Assembly: GCF_900108225.1 (NCBI RefSeq)
Contig: NZ_FNUZ01000002.1
Location: forward strand, 684,501 to 748,500
From: Thalassococcus halodurans
Lineage (GTDB): Bacteria; Pseudomonadota; Alphaproteobacteria; Rhodobacterales; Rhodobacteraceae
Reading direction: 5' to 3'
Length of the DNA: 64,000 bases
The notes under the pieces were generated by a model, which was not told the origin of the DNA, did not search any database, and saw only the letters and a list, made by a program, of their open reading frames with translations. Shown piece after piece: positions 1 through 8,244 of the stretch (the first letter of the stretch is position 1; each line of letters begins with the position of its first letter). Made by a program: the position numbers and the translations under genes.

Positions 1-2123
1 GACATCGGCGCAGTGACCGCCGTGACCAAGGCCTGCGTGAGGCGCGCGTAATAGGGTCGAACGCTCAGGGGTTTCGGCCCATCGGACATCTCGGCCCCAT
101 CCGCATCGTAAATCACGATCACATCCAGATCGGAGCGTGCATGCATTTGCCCTGCCCCTAGGCTGCCCATGCCGATCACAGTTGCGCCCTTACCCGGCGG
201 TGGGCCGTATTTGCGGGCAAATTCGGCCACGACAACGGGCCACAGACTGGAAAGCGTTGCTTCGGCCAGTTCCGCGTATTGCGTCGCGGCCTCTGTTGCG
301 GTGATCAACCCGCGTAGCAAATGCACGCCGATCCGGAAATGCCATTCCTTCCCGTGACGGCGCGACGCGTCGAGTTTGCGTTCGTAATCCTTTTCGCTCT
401 CCAACGCCTCGGTCAGATCAGCGGTTAGTTTTTCCACACCGACCCAAGGCGCAAAGAAATCGCCGCCCAGAACCGCGTCAAACACGCGGGCGTTTTGCGA
501 CAGATAACGCGCCAGTTCAGGCGACATGGTCACAATATCGATCAACAGATCCACAAGCTGGGGGTTGGCCTCGAACAGGGAAAACAGCTGAACACCAGCA
601 GGCAGCCCAGCAAGAAAGCCGTCAAAAGCCACCAACGCCTCATCCGGACGCGCGGAGGCTTTCAATCGCCGCACGATGTCGGGCCGCAAGCGTTCGAAAA
701 TTTCGGTCGCACGCGATGACCGCATAGCGGGATAGCTTGGCCAGCGGGCAATCAGATTTTCACCGAAGGTATCCTCGTCTTCATCGGGCTTTGCAGCCGT
801 CGGATCAGGCGCGAAAAAGCTTTCAGTTAGGGTGTGAACCTCTTCCAATCGCTGGGAAATATCCCTCTTCATGTCATCCACATTCAGACCGGACAAAGCC
901 GCCAAACGCTCAAACCCGTCAGGTGAACGCGGCAGATCGTGGGTCTGGGCATCTTGGATCATCTGTACCCGGTGTTCGACCTCGCGGTGCGCGCGGTAGT
1001 GTTCGATCAACTTGTCCGAGGCGTCTTCGGGCACCCAGCCCTTGGCAGTCAGAACGCGCAGGCCGTCGACCGTGCCCCTGACCCGCAAATCGGGATCACG
1101 CCCACCCGAGATCAACTGGCGCGTCTGGGTAAAGAATTCGATCTCGCGGATACCGCCACGGCCCAATTTCATATTGTGGCCGTCCAGCGTGATCGGTCCG
1201 CCCAGCCCTTTGTGTTCGCGGATTTTCAGGCGCATATCGTGGGCGTCCTGAATAGCCGCGAAATCCAGATGACGGCGCCAGACGAACGGGCGGATGGTGT
1301 TCAGGAACTGTTCACCTGCCTTGATATCCCCCGCAGCCGCCCGCGCCTTGATGTAGGCGGCACGTTCCCATGTCCGCCCAAGGCTTTCATAATAATGCTC
1401 GGCCGCGTCCATCGACACGCAAACAGGCGTCACCGCCGGATCGGGGCGCAGTCGAAGGTCCGTGCGGAACACATAGCCTTCGGCTGTCAGATCGTTCAGC
1501 ATCTTGGACATGTTGCGCGTGGCTTTTATCAGACCTGCACGGGCATCAAGAAAATCGTCTCGGTCAAAGCGGGTTTCATCGAACAGGCAGATCAGGTCGA
1601 TGTCCGAGGAATAGTTAAGTTCCCCTGCCCCCATTTTGCCCATGGCTAAGGCCACGAGCCCTGCCCCGACGCCGATGTCATCCTCAGTCGCACCCGGGAT
1701 TTTACCGCGCCGGATTTCGGCCCCGACAGTCGCCTCGATCGCCAGTTGGACGGCCAGATCGGCAAAGTCCGACAAGGCACCTGTGACCTGCTCCAACTGC
1801 CAAGCGCCGGACAAATCCGCCAATGCGGTCAACAGCGCCACACGCCGTTTCGCAATCCGCAGATCGGCGGCACGTTTATCAACAGGCCCTTCCCGAAGCG
1901 CGGCAAAGACAGCGGGCAAAGCGCCATCCAGATCATCCAGCGCGCTTTCCAGCCAGTCCGCTTCTTTCACAATCAACCCGTGCAAATAGGGGCTGGACCC
2001 CGACGTACCTTGCAAAAGATCAAAGATATCTCCGCTTGCCCAAGGAACGGCTTGCTGGAAATTACCAAGGTGCCCTTTGGTAAAAGGGCGCGGCATGCGG
2101 GTGATGGCATTACTGAGTCTCAT
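1..2123 (-). CDS. glnE: Glutamine synthetase adenylyltransferase/adenylyl-removing enzyme, 3' end cut by window edge
   Basis: Bifunctional enzyme that adenylylates and de-adenylylates glutamine synthetase in nitrogen control, in the cytoplasm. I translated the minus strand by hand: about 707 residues are visible of a family usually near 930-950, and the reading frame is open to base 1. Both nucleotidyltransferase cores are seen: GAGELNYSSDIDL near residue 166 (N-terminal, adenylyl-removing domain by family knowledge) and LGAGQMHARSDLDV near residue 659 (C-terminal, adenylylating domain). The first ATG at 2123 gives MRLSNAITRMPRPF. The C-terminal part lies outside the window, so intactness of the second domain cannot be judged. 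It is divergent from the YbaK gene, with 99 bp between the two starts. Confidence 0.95.
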   Translation of the reverse strand, partial: MRLSNAITRMPRPFTKGHLGNFQQAVPWASGDIFDLLQGTSGSSPYLHGLIVKEADWLESALDDLDGALPAVFAALREGPVDKRAADLRIAKRRVALLTALADLSGAWQLEQVTGALSDFADLAVQLAIEATVGAEIRRGKIPGATEDDIGVGAGLVALAMGKMGAGELNYSSDIDLICLFDETRFDRDDFLDARAGLIKATRNMSKMLNDLTAEGYVFRTDLRLRPDPAVTPVCVSMDAAEHYYESLGRTWERAAYIKARAAAGDIKAGEQFLNTIRPFVWRRHLDFAAIQDAHDMRLKIREHKGLGGPITLDGHNMKLGRGGIREIEFFTQTRQLISGGRDPDLRVRGTVDGLRVLTAKGWVPEDASDKLIEHYRAHREVEHRVQMIQDAQTHDLPRSPDGFERLAALSGLNVDDMKRDISQRLEEVHTLTESFFAPDPTAAKPDEDEDTFGENLIARWPSYPAMRSSRATEIFERLRPDIVRRLKASARPDEALVAFDGFLAGLPAGVQLFSLFEANPQLVDLLIDIVTMSPELARYLSQNARVFDAVLGGDFFAPWVGVEKLTADLTEALESEKDYERKLDASRRHGKEWHFRIGVHLLRGLITATEAATQYAELAEATLSSLWPVVVAEFARKYGPPPGKGATVIGMGSLGAGQMHARSDLDVIVIYDADGAEMSDGPKPLSVRPYYARLTQALVTAVTAPM

Positions 2124-2222
2124 ATCCGCAGCATGGTCACGGGCGCGGTCCGGTGACAAGTGGGCAGGCCCCCTTGCAGTTGTGGAAAATTCCCATCACG
2201 GTCCTCGAAAAAAGGAGCGGAC

Positions 2223-2690
2223 ATGAGTAAGAGCCTGAAACGTGTGAAAGCCGCATTGGAAAGCCACGGGTTGGTGGCGAATATCCTTGAGGTCGGACAA
2301 GCGCGGACAGCCGCCGAGGCTGCTGTCTCAGTTGGATGTGAATTGGACCAGATCGCCAAGTCCATCATCTTTCAGGCCGAAGACACCGGCCTACCCGTTC
2401 TGTTCCTGACGGCTGGCGGCAATAAGGTGGATATTGAAAAGGCATCCTCGGTGGCGGGTACCACTTTGGGCAAATCGGACGCTCAGGTGATCCGGTCCCA
2501 TACCGGCTTTGCTATTGGTGGCGTGGCACCCATCGGGCACCAGTCCCCGATCCGCGCATGGATGGACCCGCGCCTATTGGACTTCAGCGAAGTTTGGGGG
2601 GCCGCGGGCACCCCACGGCATGTTTTCGGCATTTCCCCGACCGTTCTGGAAAAGATTTCCGGTGCGAAAATTACTGATTTCATTGAATAA
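2223..2690 (+). CDS. YbaK/EbsC-family aminoacyl-tRNA deacylase
   Basis: 155 aa. The family hydrolyses mischarged aminoacyl-tRNA in trans (Cys-tRNA-Pro or related). Visible family marks are the lysine in AKSIIFQ near residue 45, the LTAGGNKVD stretch and the GGVAPIGH motif in the C-terminal half. The start at 2223 is chosen because AGGAG lies 5 bases upstream and the family N-terminus begins with MSKSLKRVKAAL; an in-frame upstream extension to 2160 has no such support. Which tRNA it edits cannot be told from the sequence. It is a single gene, divergent from glnE. Confidence 0.9.
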   Translation: MSKSLKRVKAALESHGLVANILEVGQARTAAEAAVSVGCELDQIAKSIIFQAEDTGLPVLFLTAGGNKVDIEKASSVAGTTLGKSDAQVIRSHTGFAIGGVAPIGHQSPIRAWMDPRLLDFSEVWGAAGTPRHVFGISPTVLEKISGAKITDFIE

Positions 2691-2717
2691 TACCAGTTAT
2701 TGTAAAAAACTTTCACA

Positions 2718-2725
2718 TTAACCAT
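2718..2725 (+). promoter_or_regulatory. TTAACCAT, possible CtrA half-site
   Basis: The octamer TTAACCAT matches the CtrA half-site known from alphaproteobacteria. It lies 79 bp before the DUF2852 start. An 8-mer is weak evidence on its own; it is listed because stronger CtrA-like sites occur at 31388 and 46172 and chpT is in the window. Confidence 0.25.
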
Positions 2726-2756
2726 TGAAACCCAGCCATCCGGTCCCGATCTATTG

Positions 2757-2777
2757 AATGTGAAAAGCATTCACATT
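2757..2777. promoter_or_regulatory. Perfect inverted repeat, likely operator of the DUF2852 gene
   Basis: AATGTGAA and TTCACATT flank a 5-base spacer (AAGCA), giving perfect 8-bp arms 27 bp before the start codon at 2804. A partial copy (TTTCACATTA) lies at 2711-2720. The position and size fit a dimeric repressor or activator site. No regulator is encoded next to it, so the binding protein is unknown. Confidence 0.45.
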
Positions 2778-2803
2778 GATCGATAACCACACCGGAGACC
2801 ACT

Positions 2804-3226
2804 ATGACATATACCGACACAACGTCTTCGCTGACCGCCCATCCCGGCTGGCTCCGGCGGGCGGAGGCATGGCTGGACAGCAAAGGCAAAGGCGCATGGA
2901 TCGCCGCAATGGTCCTTGGCTTTATCTTCTTCTGGCCCGTTGGACTCGCCCTTCTCTTTTACATGATCTGGAGCAAACGCATGTTCGGATGCAGCAAACG
3001 CAAACACGCAAACCACTTTAAATCCGGCTTCTCGGCCATGCGCCCCTCGGGCAACTCGGCCTTTGACAGCTACAAAGAAGAAACGCTGCGTCGTCTGGAA
3101 GACGAACAGCAGCAGTTCGAAGAGTTCCTGAAGCGCCTGCGTGACGCCCGTGACAAGGCCGAGTTCGACCAGTTCATGGAAGACCGCGCCACCAAGGCGA
3201 AAACGGTTGAAACCGAAGACGCCTAA
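2804..3226 (+). CDS. DUF2852 membrane-anchored protein
   Basis: 140 aa, function unknown. One hydrophobic segment (about residues 32-53, IAAMVLGFIFFWPVGLALLFYMIW) is followed by a basic stretch and then a charged helical C-terminus rich in E, K, R and D (about residues 85-130, ETLRRLEDEQQQFEEFLKRLRDARDK) that looks coiled-coil. This is the DUF2852 layout known in alphaproteobacteria. It probably sits in the inner membrane with the coil in the cytoplasm. The inverted repeat just upstream suggests specific control. The next gene (RDD) starts 70 bp later on the same strand and may be co-transcribed. Confidence 0.85.
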   Translation: MTYTDTTSSLTAHPGWLRRAEAWLDSKGKGAWIAAMVLGFIFFWPVGLALLFYMIWSKRMFGCSKRKHANHFKSGFSAMRPSGNSAFDSYKEETLRRLEDEQQQFEEFLKRLRDARDKAEFDQFMEDRATKAKTVETEDA

Positions 3227-3296
3227 GCGCATCTGAATAAGGTCAGGGGCCAATACCGGCCCCGCCATTCCAGCGGAATGATTTTGAGAGGACAGC

Positions 3297-3752
3297 ATGT
3301 ACCGCACAACCGACTATGAAATGAACCACCTGCCCGATCCGGTTCGTCAGCCCGAATTTTACGACGGCGTGGTGATCAAACGGGCCGTGGCCTGGGTCAT
3401 CGACGCGGTTCTGGTCGCAGCCCTTTTGGTTCCCGTCGTTATCATGACCGCATTCGTGGGACTTTTCTTTTTGCCCTTCCTGTGGCTGATGGTCAGCTTT
3501 GTCTACCGCTGGGTCACCATCTCGACCGGCTCGGCGACGTGGGGCATGCGGATGATGGCCATCGAATTGCGTGACGCAGACGGTGACCGTCTGGATGGTG
3601 GAATGGCCTTCCTGCACACCGCTGGCTACACGCTGTCCGTTACAACCGCGATCATCCAGTTGGCCTCTGTCCTGCTGATGGTAACAACGGAACGCGGTCA
3701 GGGACTAAGCGATTTGGCGCTTGGAACCGTTATGATCAACAAGCGCGGATAA
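3297..3752 (+). CDS. RDD-family inner-membrane protein
   Basis: 151 aa with three hydrophobic segments (about residues 32-50, 53-73 and 101-127). The RDD signature is recognisable: an arginine in the first helix region (IKRAVAWVIDAVL), an aspartate pair in DAVL/RDAD, and the WGMRMMAIELRD loop between helices. RDD proteins are poorly characterised; some affect ion transport. It is the second gene after DUF2852, and a hairpin that could end transcription follows at 3815. Confidence 0.85.
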   Translation: MYRTTDYEMNHLPDPVRQPEFYDGVVIKRAVAWVIDAVLVAALLVPVVIMTAFVGLFFLPFLWLMVSFVYRWVTISTGSATWGMRMMAIELRDADGDRLDGGMAFLHTAGYTLSVTTAIIQLASVLLMVTTERGQGLSDLALGTVMINKRG

Positions 3753-3814
3753 ATCCGCAGTCCGGGGCTTGGCACTGTTCAAATCACGGGCTAAGCCAAC
3801 CCTCCCTGCCGAGC

Positions 3815-3840
3815 GACCCCGACGCTGTTGCGTTGGGGTC
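3815..3840 (+). terminator. Hairpin after the RDD gene, possible terminator
   Basis: Stem GACCCCGACGC pairs with GCGTTGGGGTC over 11 positions with one G-T wobble and a 4-base loop. No clean T run follows, so termination is uncertain. It lies 62 bp after the RDD stop and 59 bp before the bpt start, so it could also act in the bpt leader. Confidence 0.45.
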
Positions 3841-3899
3841 TTGGCGCGGTGGGTTTTCGTTGTTACGGTTCCGTCACAAGAGACGACAGGTCTTATAAA

Positions 3900-4712
3900 A
3901 TGCGCCACTCGCTGCCACTTGCGCCACAGTTCTATGTCACGGCCCCACAGCCGTGCCCGTACCTGCCTGACCGGCTGGAACGGAAGCTGTTTACCGCGCT
4001 TCAGGGCGAGCAGGCAGAAAAGCTGAATGACAGCCTGTCGCAACAAGGTTTCCGCCGCTCTCAGAACGTTTTGTATCGCCCGTCCTGTTCGGAATGTGCG
4101 GCCTGTCTGTCGGCCCGCATCGAAGTGGCCAAGTTCAAACCGTCTAAAAGCCAGAAACGCACGCTGAAGCGCAACGCGCACCTGCGCCGCAACACCATGA
4201 GTCCCTGGGCGACCGAGGAACAGTATTCGCTGTTCCGCCGCTATCTGGATGCCCGTCACGCCGATGGCGGCATGGCAGACATGGATGTGTTCGAATTCGC
4301 CGCCATGGTCGAAGAAACACCGATCCGCAGCCGCGTGATCGAGTATCAGGATCGCGAAACCAAAGACCTTGAGGCCGTCTGCCTGACCGATGTTCTGTCT
4401 GATGGTCTGTCGATGGTATATTCGTTTTACGAACCCAACGTGCCCAAGCAGAGCCTTGGCACCTATATGATCCTGGATCACATCGAAATCGCGCGCGAAG
4501 CGGGCCTTCCTTACGTCTATTTGGGCTATTGGGTGCCAGGATCGCAGAAGATGGGATACAAGGCCAACTTCACCGGCCTTCAGCTGTTCCGTCAGGGGCG
4601 TTGGCAGGAGATGAAAGACCGCGATGACTACGGCGCGGAAACCCATCCACTGTCGACCGATCCTATCGCTGAACAAGTCGCGAATATCTCGCTTCCCGAC
4701 ACGCGCGGATAA
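3900..4712 (+). CDS. bpt: Aspartate/glutamate leucyltransferase (Bpt, bacterial ATE1-type)
   Basis: 270 aa. Transfers leucine (or arginine) from aminoacyl-tRNA to protein N-terminal Asp/Glu, marking them for ClpS/ClpAP degradation. N-terminal domain with the CSECAAC cysteine cluster near residues 64-70 and the [22 protein letters not shown] segment; C-terminal GNAT-like domain with [19 protein letters not shown] and [18 protein letters not shown]. Length fits the family (about 240-280). The ATG at 3900 gives [14 protein letters not shown], the expected N-terminus; the in-frame upstream extension is not conserved-looking. A strong terminator follows. Confidence 0.93.
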   Translation: MRHSLPLAPQFYVTAPQPCPYLPDRLERKLFTALQGEQAEKLNDSLSQQGFRRSQNVLYRPSCSECAACLSARIEVAKFKPSKSQKRTLKRNAHLRRNTMSPWATEEQYSLFRRYLDARHADGGMADMDVFEFAAMVEETPIRSRVIEYQDRETKDLEAVCLTDVLSDGLSMVYSFYEPNVPKQSLGTYMILDHIEIAREAGLPYVYLGYWVPGSQKMGYKANFTGLQLFRQGRWQEMKDRDDYGAETHPLSTDPIAEQVANISLPDTRG

Positions 4713-4782
4713 GCCGCCCCTTTTTCCGATTCAGACAGGCAGATTGGCCATCGTTCCGTCTGTGAGCGATTTCGCCCAAACA

Positions 4783-4818
4783 AAAAGGCCGCCCTCTCAG
4801 GCGGCCTTTTGTTGTTTT
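4783..4818. terminator. Bidirectional terminator between bpt and the TRAP operon
   Basis: AAGGCCGCC pairs with GGCGGCCTT over 9 bp with a 6-base loop, flanked by A5 on one side and TTGTTGTTTT on the other. It can end transcription of bpt (plus) and of dctM (minus), whose stop is at 4833. Confidence 0.85.
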
Positions 4819-4832
4819 GGATCAGTGTCTGA

Positions 4833-7187
4833 TCAGTTCGGGATCAGATCCGGAACGATGGTCACGATGCTTGGGAAGAACCACAAGAGCGCAAGACCAA
4901 CGACCTGAATGATCACGAACGGAATGACACCACGATAGATATGGCCTGTTGTCACCTCTTTCGGGGCAACGCCGCGCAGGTAGAACAGCGCGAAACCGAA
5001 CGGCGGTGTCAGGAACGATGTCTGCAGGTTCACCGCGATCATGATGGTGACCCACTTAGGGTCGAACGACCCGCCATAGATAACCGGACCGACGATCGGC
5101 ACGACGATGTAGATGATTTCAAGGAAATCAAGCACAAAGCCCAGAACGAACAGCACCAACATGACGATCAGGAAGACTTTGAATTCGTTATCAAAGCTCT
5201 TCAGGAAATCCTGAATGTAGTGTTCGCCACCGAACGAGATGACCACAAGGTTCAACAGCTGCGAGGCGATCAGGATGGTAAAGACCATGCTGGTTACCTT
5301 AGCCGTTTCGCGCACCGCCGGTGTCAGAACACCGGATGTGAACAGAACCCAGCACGAATACAGCAGACCGAACCCGGCGAACAGGTAGGCGCCATAGGCG
5401 AACAGGAAGGCCACCCAGGATTCGGCGCTAACCGATTCAAGGTTGATACGCAGGTCAAAGTTGATGCCGATCAGGATCATCGCCATGACAGCGAAAGTCG
5501 CCCATGTGATGATCCACGGATCACGTCCCTGATCACGTAGCTTGCGGTAAGCCGCCAGCATGATCGCACCAGCCGCACCAAGCGCCGCAGCGGGCGTCGG
5601 GTTGGTGATACCGCCTAGGATCGAGCCCAGAACAGCAACGATCAGAACCAGCGGTGGGAAGACCACGCGGATCAGTTCGTTATGCGCCATACGTGCGCCC
5701 GCCACCTTACTGCCATAAAGCGCAAGGATACCCGGGATCAGCAGCCACATCACAGTTGCCGTGGGCGAACTCAGCGGCGAGATAAACGCCACATCCGCCA
5801 ACAGCATCAGTAGCACGCCGATTGCACCGATGATCAAAGGTTTCGGGTCCGAAGACGGCGACACACCGCGACCGATTGCAAGGATCAGACCCAGCATCAC
5901 AGCCAAGATCGCAACACCTGTCCCGATGGGCGCAGCAGCGTCCACCTTTGCAGCACGCAGCTCTGCAACTTCTTCTTCGGTCAGACGACGGCTTTCGGTT
6001 TGGCCGCCACCTGCTTCGATCTCGGCTTGCTCGGCCACGGCCTGATCCCAGGCTTCCTGACCATGCAGTTCAATCATCGAGGCTTTACATTCATCGCCAA
6101 CGTTCGTGCGCAGCGACGCTGCTGCGCCGATGTCCGAGAAGCTGTCGACCTGTGTGCTCTGACTACCAACAAGGTTCACCTGACCCAGCAGCATCGTGCC
6201 CGCGATCAGCGCCGCCGGAACGAACAGGAACCATGTCAGACCTTCACCACGTGTGATCACCTCGCCCGAAGACGCGCCCAGTTCAACTGCAGGTGCCTTG
6301 GACGGGTTCAGAAGCGCGTAGCCAAAGGCGTAACCGGCATAAAGAAGTGCCAGCATGATGCCCGGCAGCAGCGCGGCCTGGAACAACGTACCAACCGACA
6401 CAACCGCAGGCTCGCCTAGGTAGGTCAACGCGTCTGTACAACCCGCTGCCACCGCACGGCTTTCTTGCGCAGCCGAATAGAGGTCACCCGCCAGTGTACC
6501 CAAGAGAACGATCACGATGGACGGCGGAATGATCTGACCCAGCGTACCAGAGGCCGCGATGACACCTGTCGCCAGTTCTGGCGAATAGTTGTTCCGCAAC
6601 ATGGTCGGCAGGGCCAACAGACCCATGGTCACAACAGTCGCGCCAACGATACCGGTCGACGCCGCAAGGAAGGCACCCACCACAACAATCGACACCGCCA
6701 GACCGCCGGGAAGCGGGCCAAAGACGCGAGCCATAGTTGTCAGAAGGTCGTTTGCGATCTTGGAACGTTCCAGAACGATCCCCATCAGAACGAACATCAG
6801 AACCGCCAGCAGCGTTTCGATGGACTGACCGGCAAGAACTCGTTCGTTGATACGGTTCACGATAAAGGAAACGTTGCGATCAAGCGCTGTTTCCCAACCG
6901 CTGGCAAAGACCGGCTCGGCCAGACGTGGCAGATCCGGATAGCGGAAGATCGAGATACTGTCAGGTTTGATCCCGCTGGCGACCAGCGCGTTATAGGCGT
7001 CGGATGAATCATCAATCGCCTGATGGATCAGCAACCCTGCGGAATCGAGTGCCGCAATGATGCCGAATGAAATGATCCCCGCGCCACCAATGGCAAAGGC
7101 CACCGGAAAGCCGGACAGGATCGCTGAGAAAAGCGTCACAAAGACGATCAGAAGACCGATTTCGACGCCATCAAGTCCGAATAGCAT
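4833..7187 (-). CDS. TRAP transporter large permease (DctM-like, long type)
   Basis: 784 aa integral membrane subunit that carries out sodium-driven uptake of an organic anion delivered by the periplasmic binding protein. N-terminus MLFGLDGVEIGLLIVF, then DctM landmarks (GFPVAFAIGGAG; GILGATVVTMGLLALPTMLRNNY-like; SGTLGQIIPPSIVIVLLG; LTPPFGFALFYLRG). Ordinary DctM proteins are about 430 aa. This one belongs to the long type associated with mannitol/chloroaromatic-like TRAPs and has a hydrophilic insert around residues 340-415 rich in E, A and Q, and extra helices after it. Last gene of the operon, 18 bp after dctQ. The substrate is not evident. Confidence 0.92.
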   Translation of the reverse strand: MLFGLDGVEIGLLIVFVTLFSAILSGFPVAFAIGGAGIISFGIIAALDSAGLLIHQAIDDSSDAYNALVASGIKPDSISIFRYPDLPRLAEPVFASGWETALDRNVSFIVNRINERVLAGQSIETLLAVLMFVLMGIVLERSKIANDLLTTMARVFGPLPGGLAVSIVVVGAFLAASTGIVGATVVTMGLLALPTMLRNNYSPELATGVIAASGTLGQIIPPSIVIVLLGTLAGDLYSAAQESRAVAAGCTDALTYLGEPAVVSVGTLFQAALLPGIMLALLYAGYAFGYALLNPSKAPAVELGASSGEVITRGEGLTWFLFVPAALIAGTMLLGQVNLVGSQSTQVDSFSDIGAAASLRTNVGDECKASMIELHGQEAWDQAVAEQAEIEAGGGQTESRRLTEEEVAELRAAKVDAAAPIGTGVAILAVMLGLILAIGRGVSPSSDPKPLIIGAIGVLLMLLADVAFISPLSSPTATVMWLLIPGILALYGSKVAGARMAHNELIRVVFPPLVLIVAVLGSILGGITNPTPAAALGAAGAIMLAAYRKLRDQGRDPWIITWATFAVMAMILIGINFDLRINLESVSAESWVAFLFAYGAYLFAGFGLLYSCWVLFTSGVLTPAVRETAKVTSMVFTILIASQLLNLVVISFGGEHYIQDFLKSFDNEFKVFLIVMLVLFVLGFVLDFLEIIYIVVPIVGPVIYGGSFDPKWVTIMIAVNLQTSFLTPPFGFALFYLRGVAPKEVTTGHIYRGVIPFVIIQVVGLALLWFFPSIVTIVPDLIPN

Positions 7188-7205
7188 TATGTCTGTCTCC
7201 TGCTC

Positions 7206-8153
7206 TTATGCGCCGTGAGCGTGCTGTTCGTCGGTGACATCTTCGAGGACATCGACATCAAGGTATTTGTCCTCGGACTCTTCGCCCTCTTTCCACTCAA
7301 GATACGAGCGGTAGAAGAACGCAATTGCCTGCAAGAAGATCAGGCCACACATGACGACCAGAAGAATTTTGAACAGGAAGTACGCAGTAAAGCCGTTGGG
7401 GCTGAAACCGATGGTTTCAACGTTCCAACGCAGCGCGCGCGATTTGGTCAAAAGACGGTCCAGCGCGTCGGATGCGGACGGCTTGGGCACGATCAGGTGG
7501 CGCCACATGAAATACCACGAATACATCCAGATCAGGACAGCAATGGGCATCATGAAGAACAGCGACCCGAACATGTCGATCACACGTTTGGTGCGATAGC
7601 TGACCGCCGAGTAGACAAGATCAACGCGCACATGGCCACGCTGCACAAAGGTGTATGTCAGACAAAGAGTGACGACCAAAGCGTTGTAAAGCTTCAGTTC
7701 TTCGGCCCACCAGCTGATATCGAATTGCAGCGGCACCCCGAAGCCGAACGAAATGTCCGGACGGGTAAAGATACGCTGCATGAAGACGATCACGACCTGC
7801 TGAAGAACCATCAGAAGACCGGCCCACGCAAAGAAACGGCCCAGCGTATTGCCCAGACCTTCCAGCACGCGCACAGTGCCCCACATGACCGAATTGCGCC
7901 AAAGGCCGATGGCCGTCAGAACAAGGAAGGCCGTAAAGACGACGAAGAAAAACTCGACCGAGCCACCGTAGTAAACAAACCGCATGATGGCCTGTTTATC
8001 AGACCAGTCCAGCCACAAGGACGGATGCGTGATCGCATATCCGAAATTGTAAAACGCCATGGCGATGTTCTGAAAAAGCAAGACGATCCCCTCGCCTATT
8101 GCTCCGAACATACCACCGAGGCCAACCGCCTCTTCTTCCATACATACCCCCAT
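7206..8153 (-). CDS. TRAP transporter small permease (DctQ-like)
   Basis: 315 aa, larger than a plain DctQ (about 170-200) and of the same long class as its partner. Hydrophobic segments include FFFVVFTAFLVLTAIGLW, GRFFAWAGLLMVLQQVVIVF, ALVVTLCLTYTFV and MFGSLFFMMPIAVLIWMYSW, and the family phrase QRGHVRVDLVYSAVS is present. The C-terminus is acidic (EGEESEDKYLDVDVLEDVTDE). The in-frame ATG at 8141 (MEEEAVG) is a second possible start with GGGGGT upstream. It lies between dctP and dctM; the three act as one transporter. Confidence 0.9.
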   Translation of the reverse strand: MGVCMEEEAVGLGGMFGAIGEGIVLLFQNIAMAFYNFGYAITHPSLWLDWSDKQAIMRFVYYGGSVEFFFVVFTAFLVLTAIGLWRNSVMWGTVRVLEGLGNTLGRFFAWAGLLMVLQQVVIVFMQRIFTRPDISFGFGVPLQFDISWWAEELKLYNALVVTLCLTYTFVQRGHVRVDLVYSAVSYRTKRVIDMFGSLFFMMPIAVLIWMYSWYFMWRHLIVPKPSASDALDRLLTKSRALRWNVETIGFSPNGFTAYFLFKILLVVMCGLIFLQAIAFFYRSYLEWKEGEESEDKYLDVDVLEDVTDEQHAHGA

Positions 8154-8193
8154 TGCCCGCGTTCAGGCGGGTCGTTTTCAGGTTGTTTCTTGG

Positions 8194-8222
8194 AAAAAGG
8201 CCCCCGCTTTCGCGGAGGCCTT
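8194..8222 (-). terminator. Hairpin between dctP and dctQ
   Basis: On the minus strand, 11-bp arms (AAGGCCTCCGC / GCGGGGGCCTT) have one mismatch and a 3-5 base loop, and TTTTTCC follows. In TRAP and ABC operons such a hairpin after the binding-protein gene gives partial termination and 3'-end protection, so that the binding protein is made in excess. That role is inferred here. Confidence 0.72.
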
Positions 8223-8244
8223 AGTGGAGTCAAATCCTATCGGA

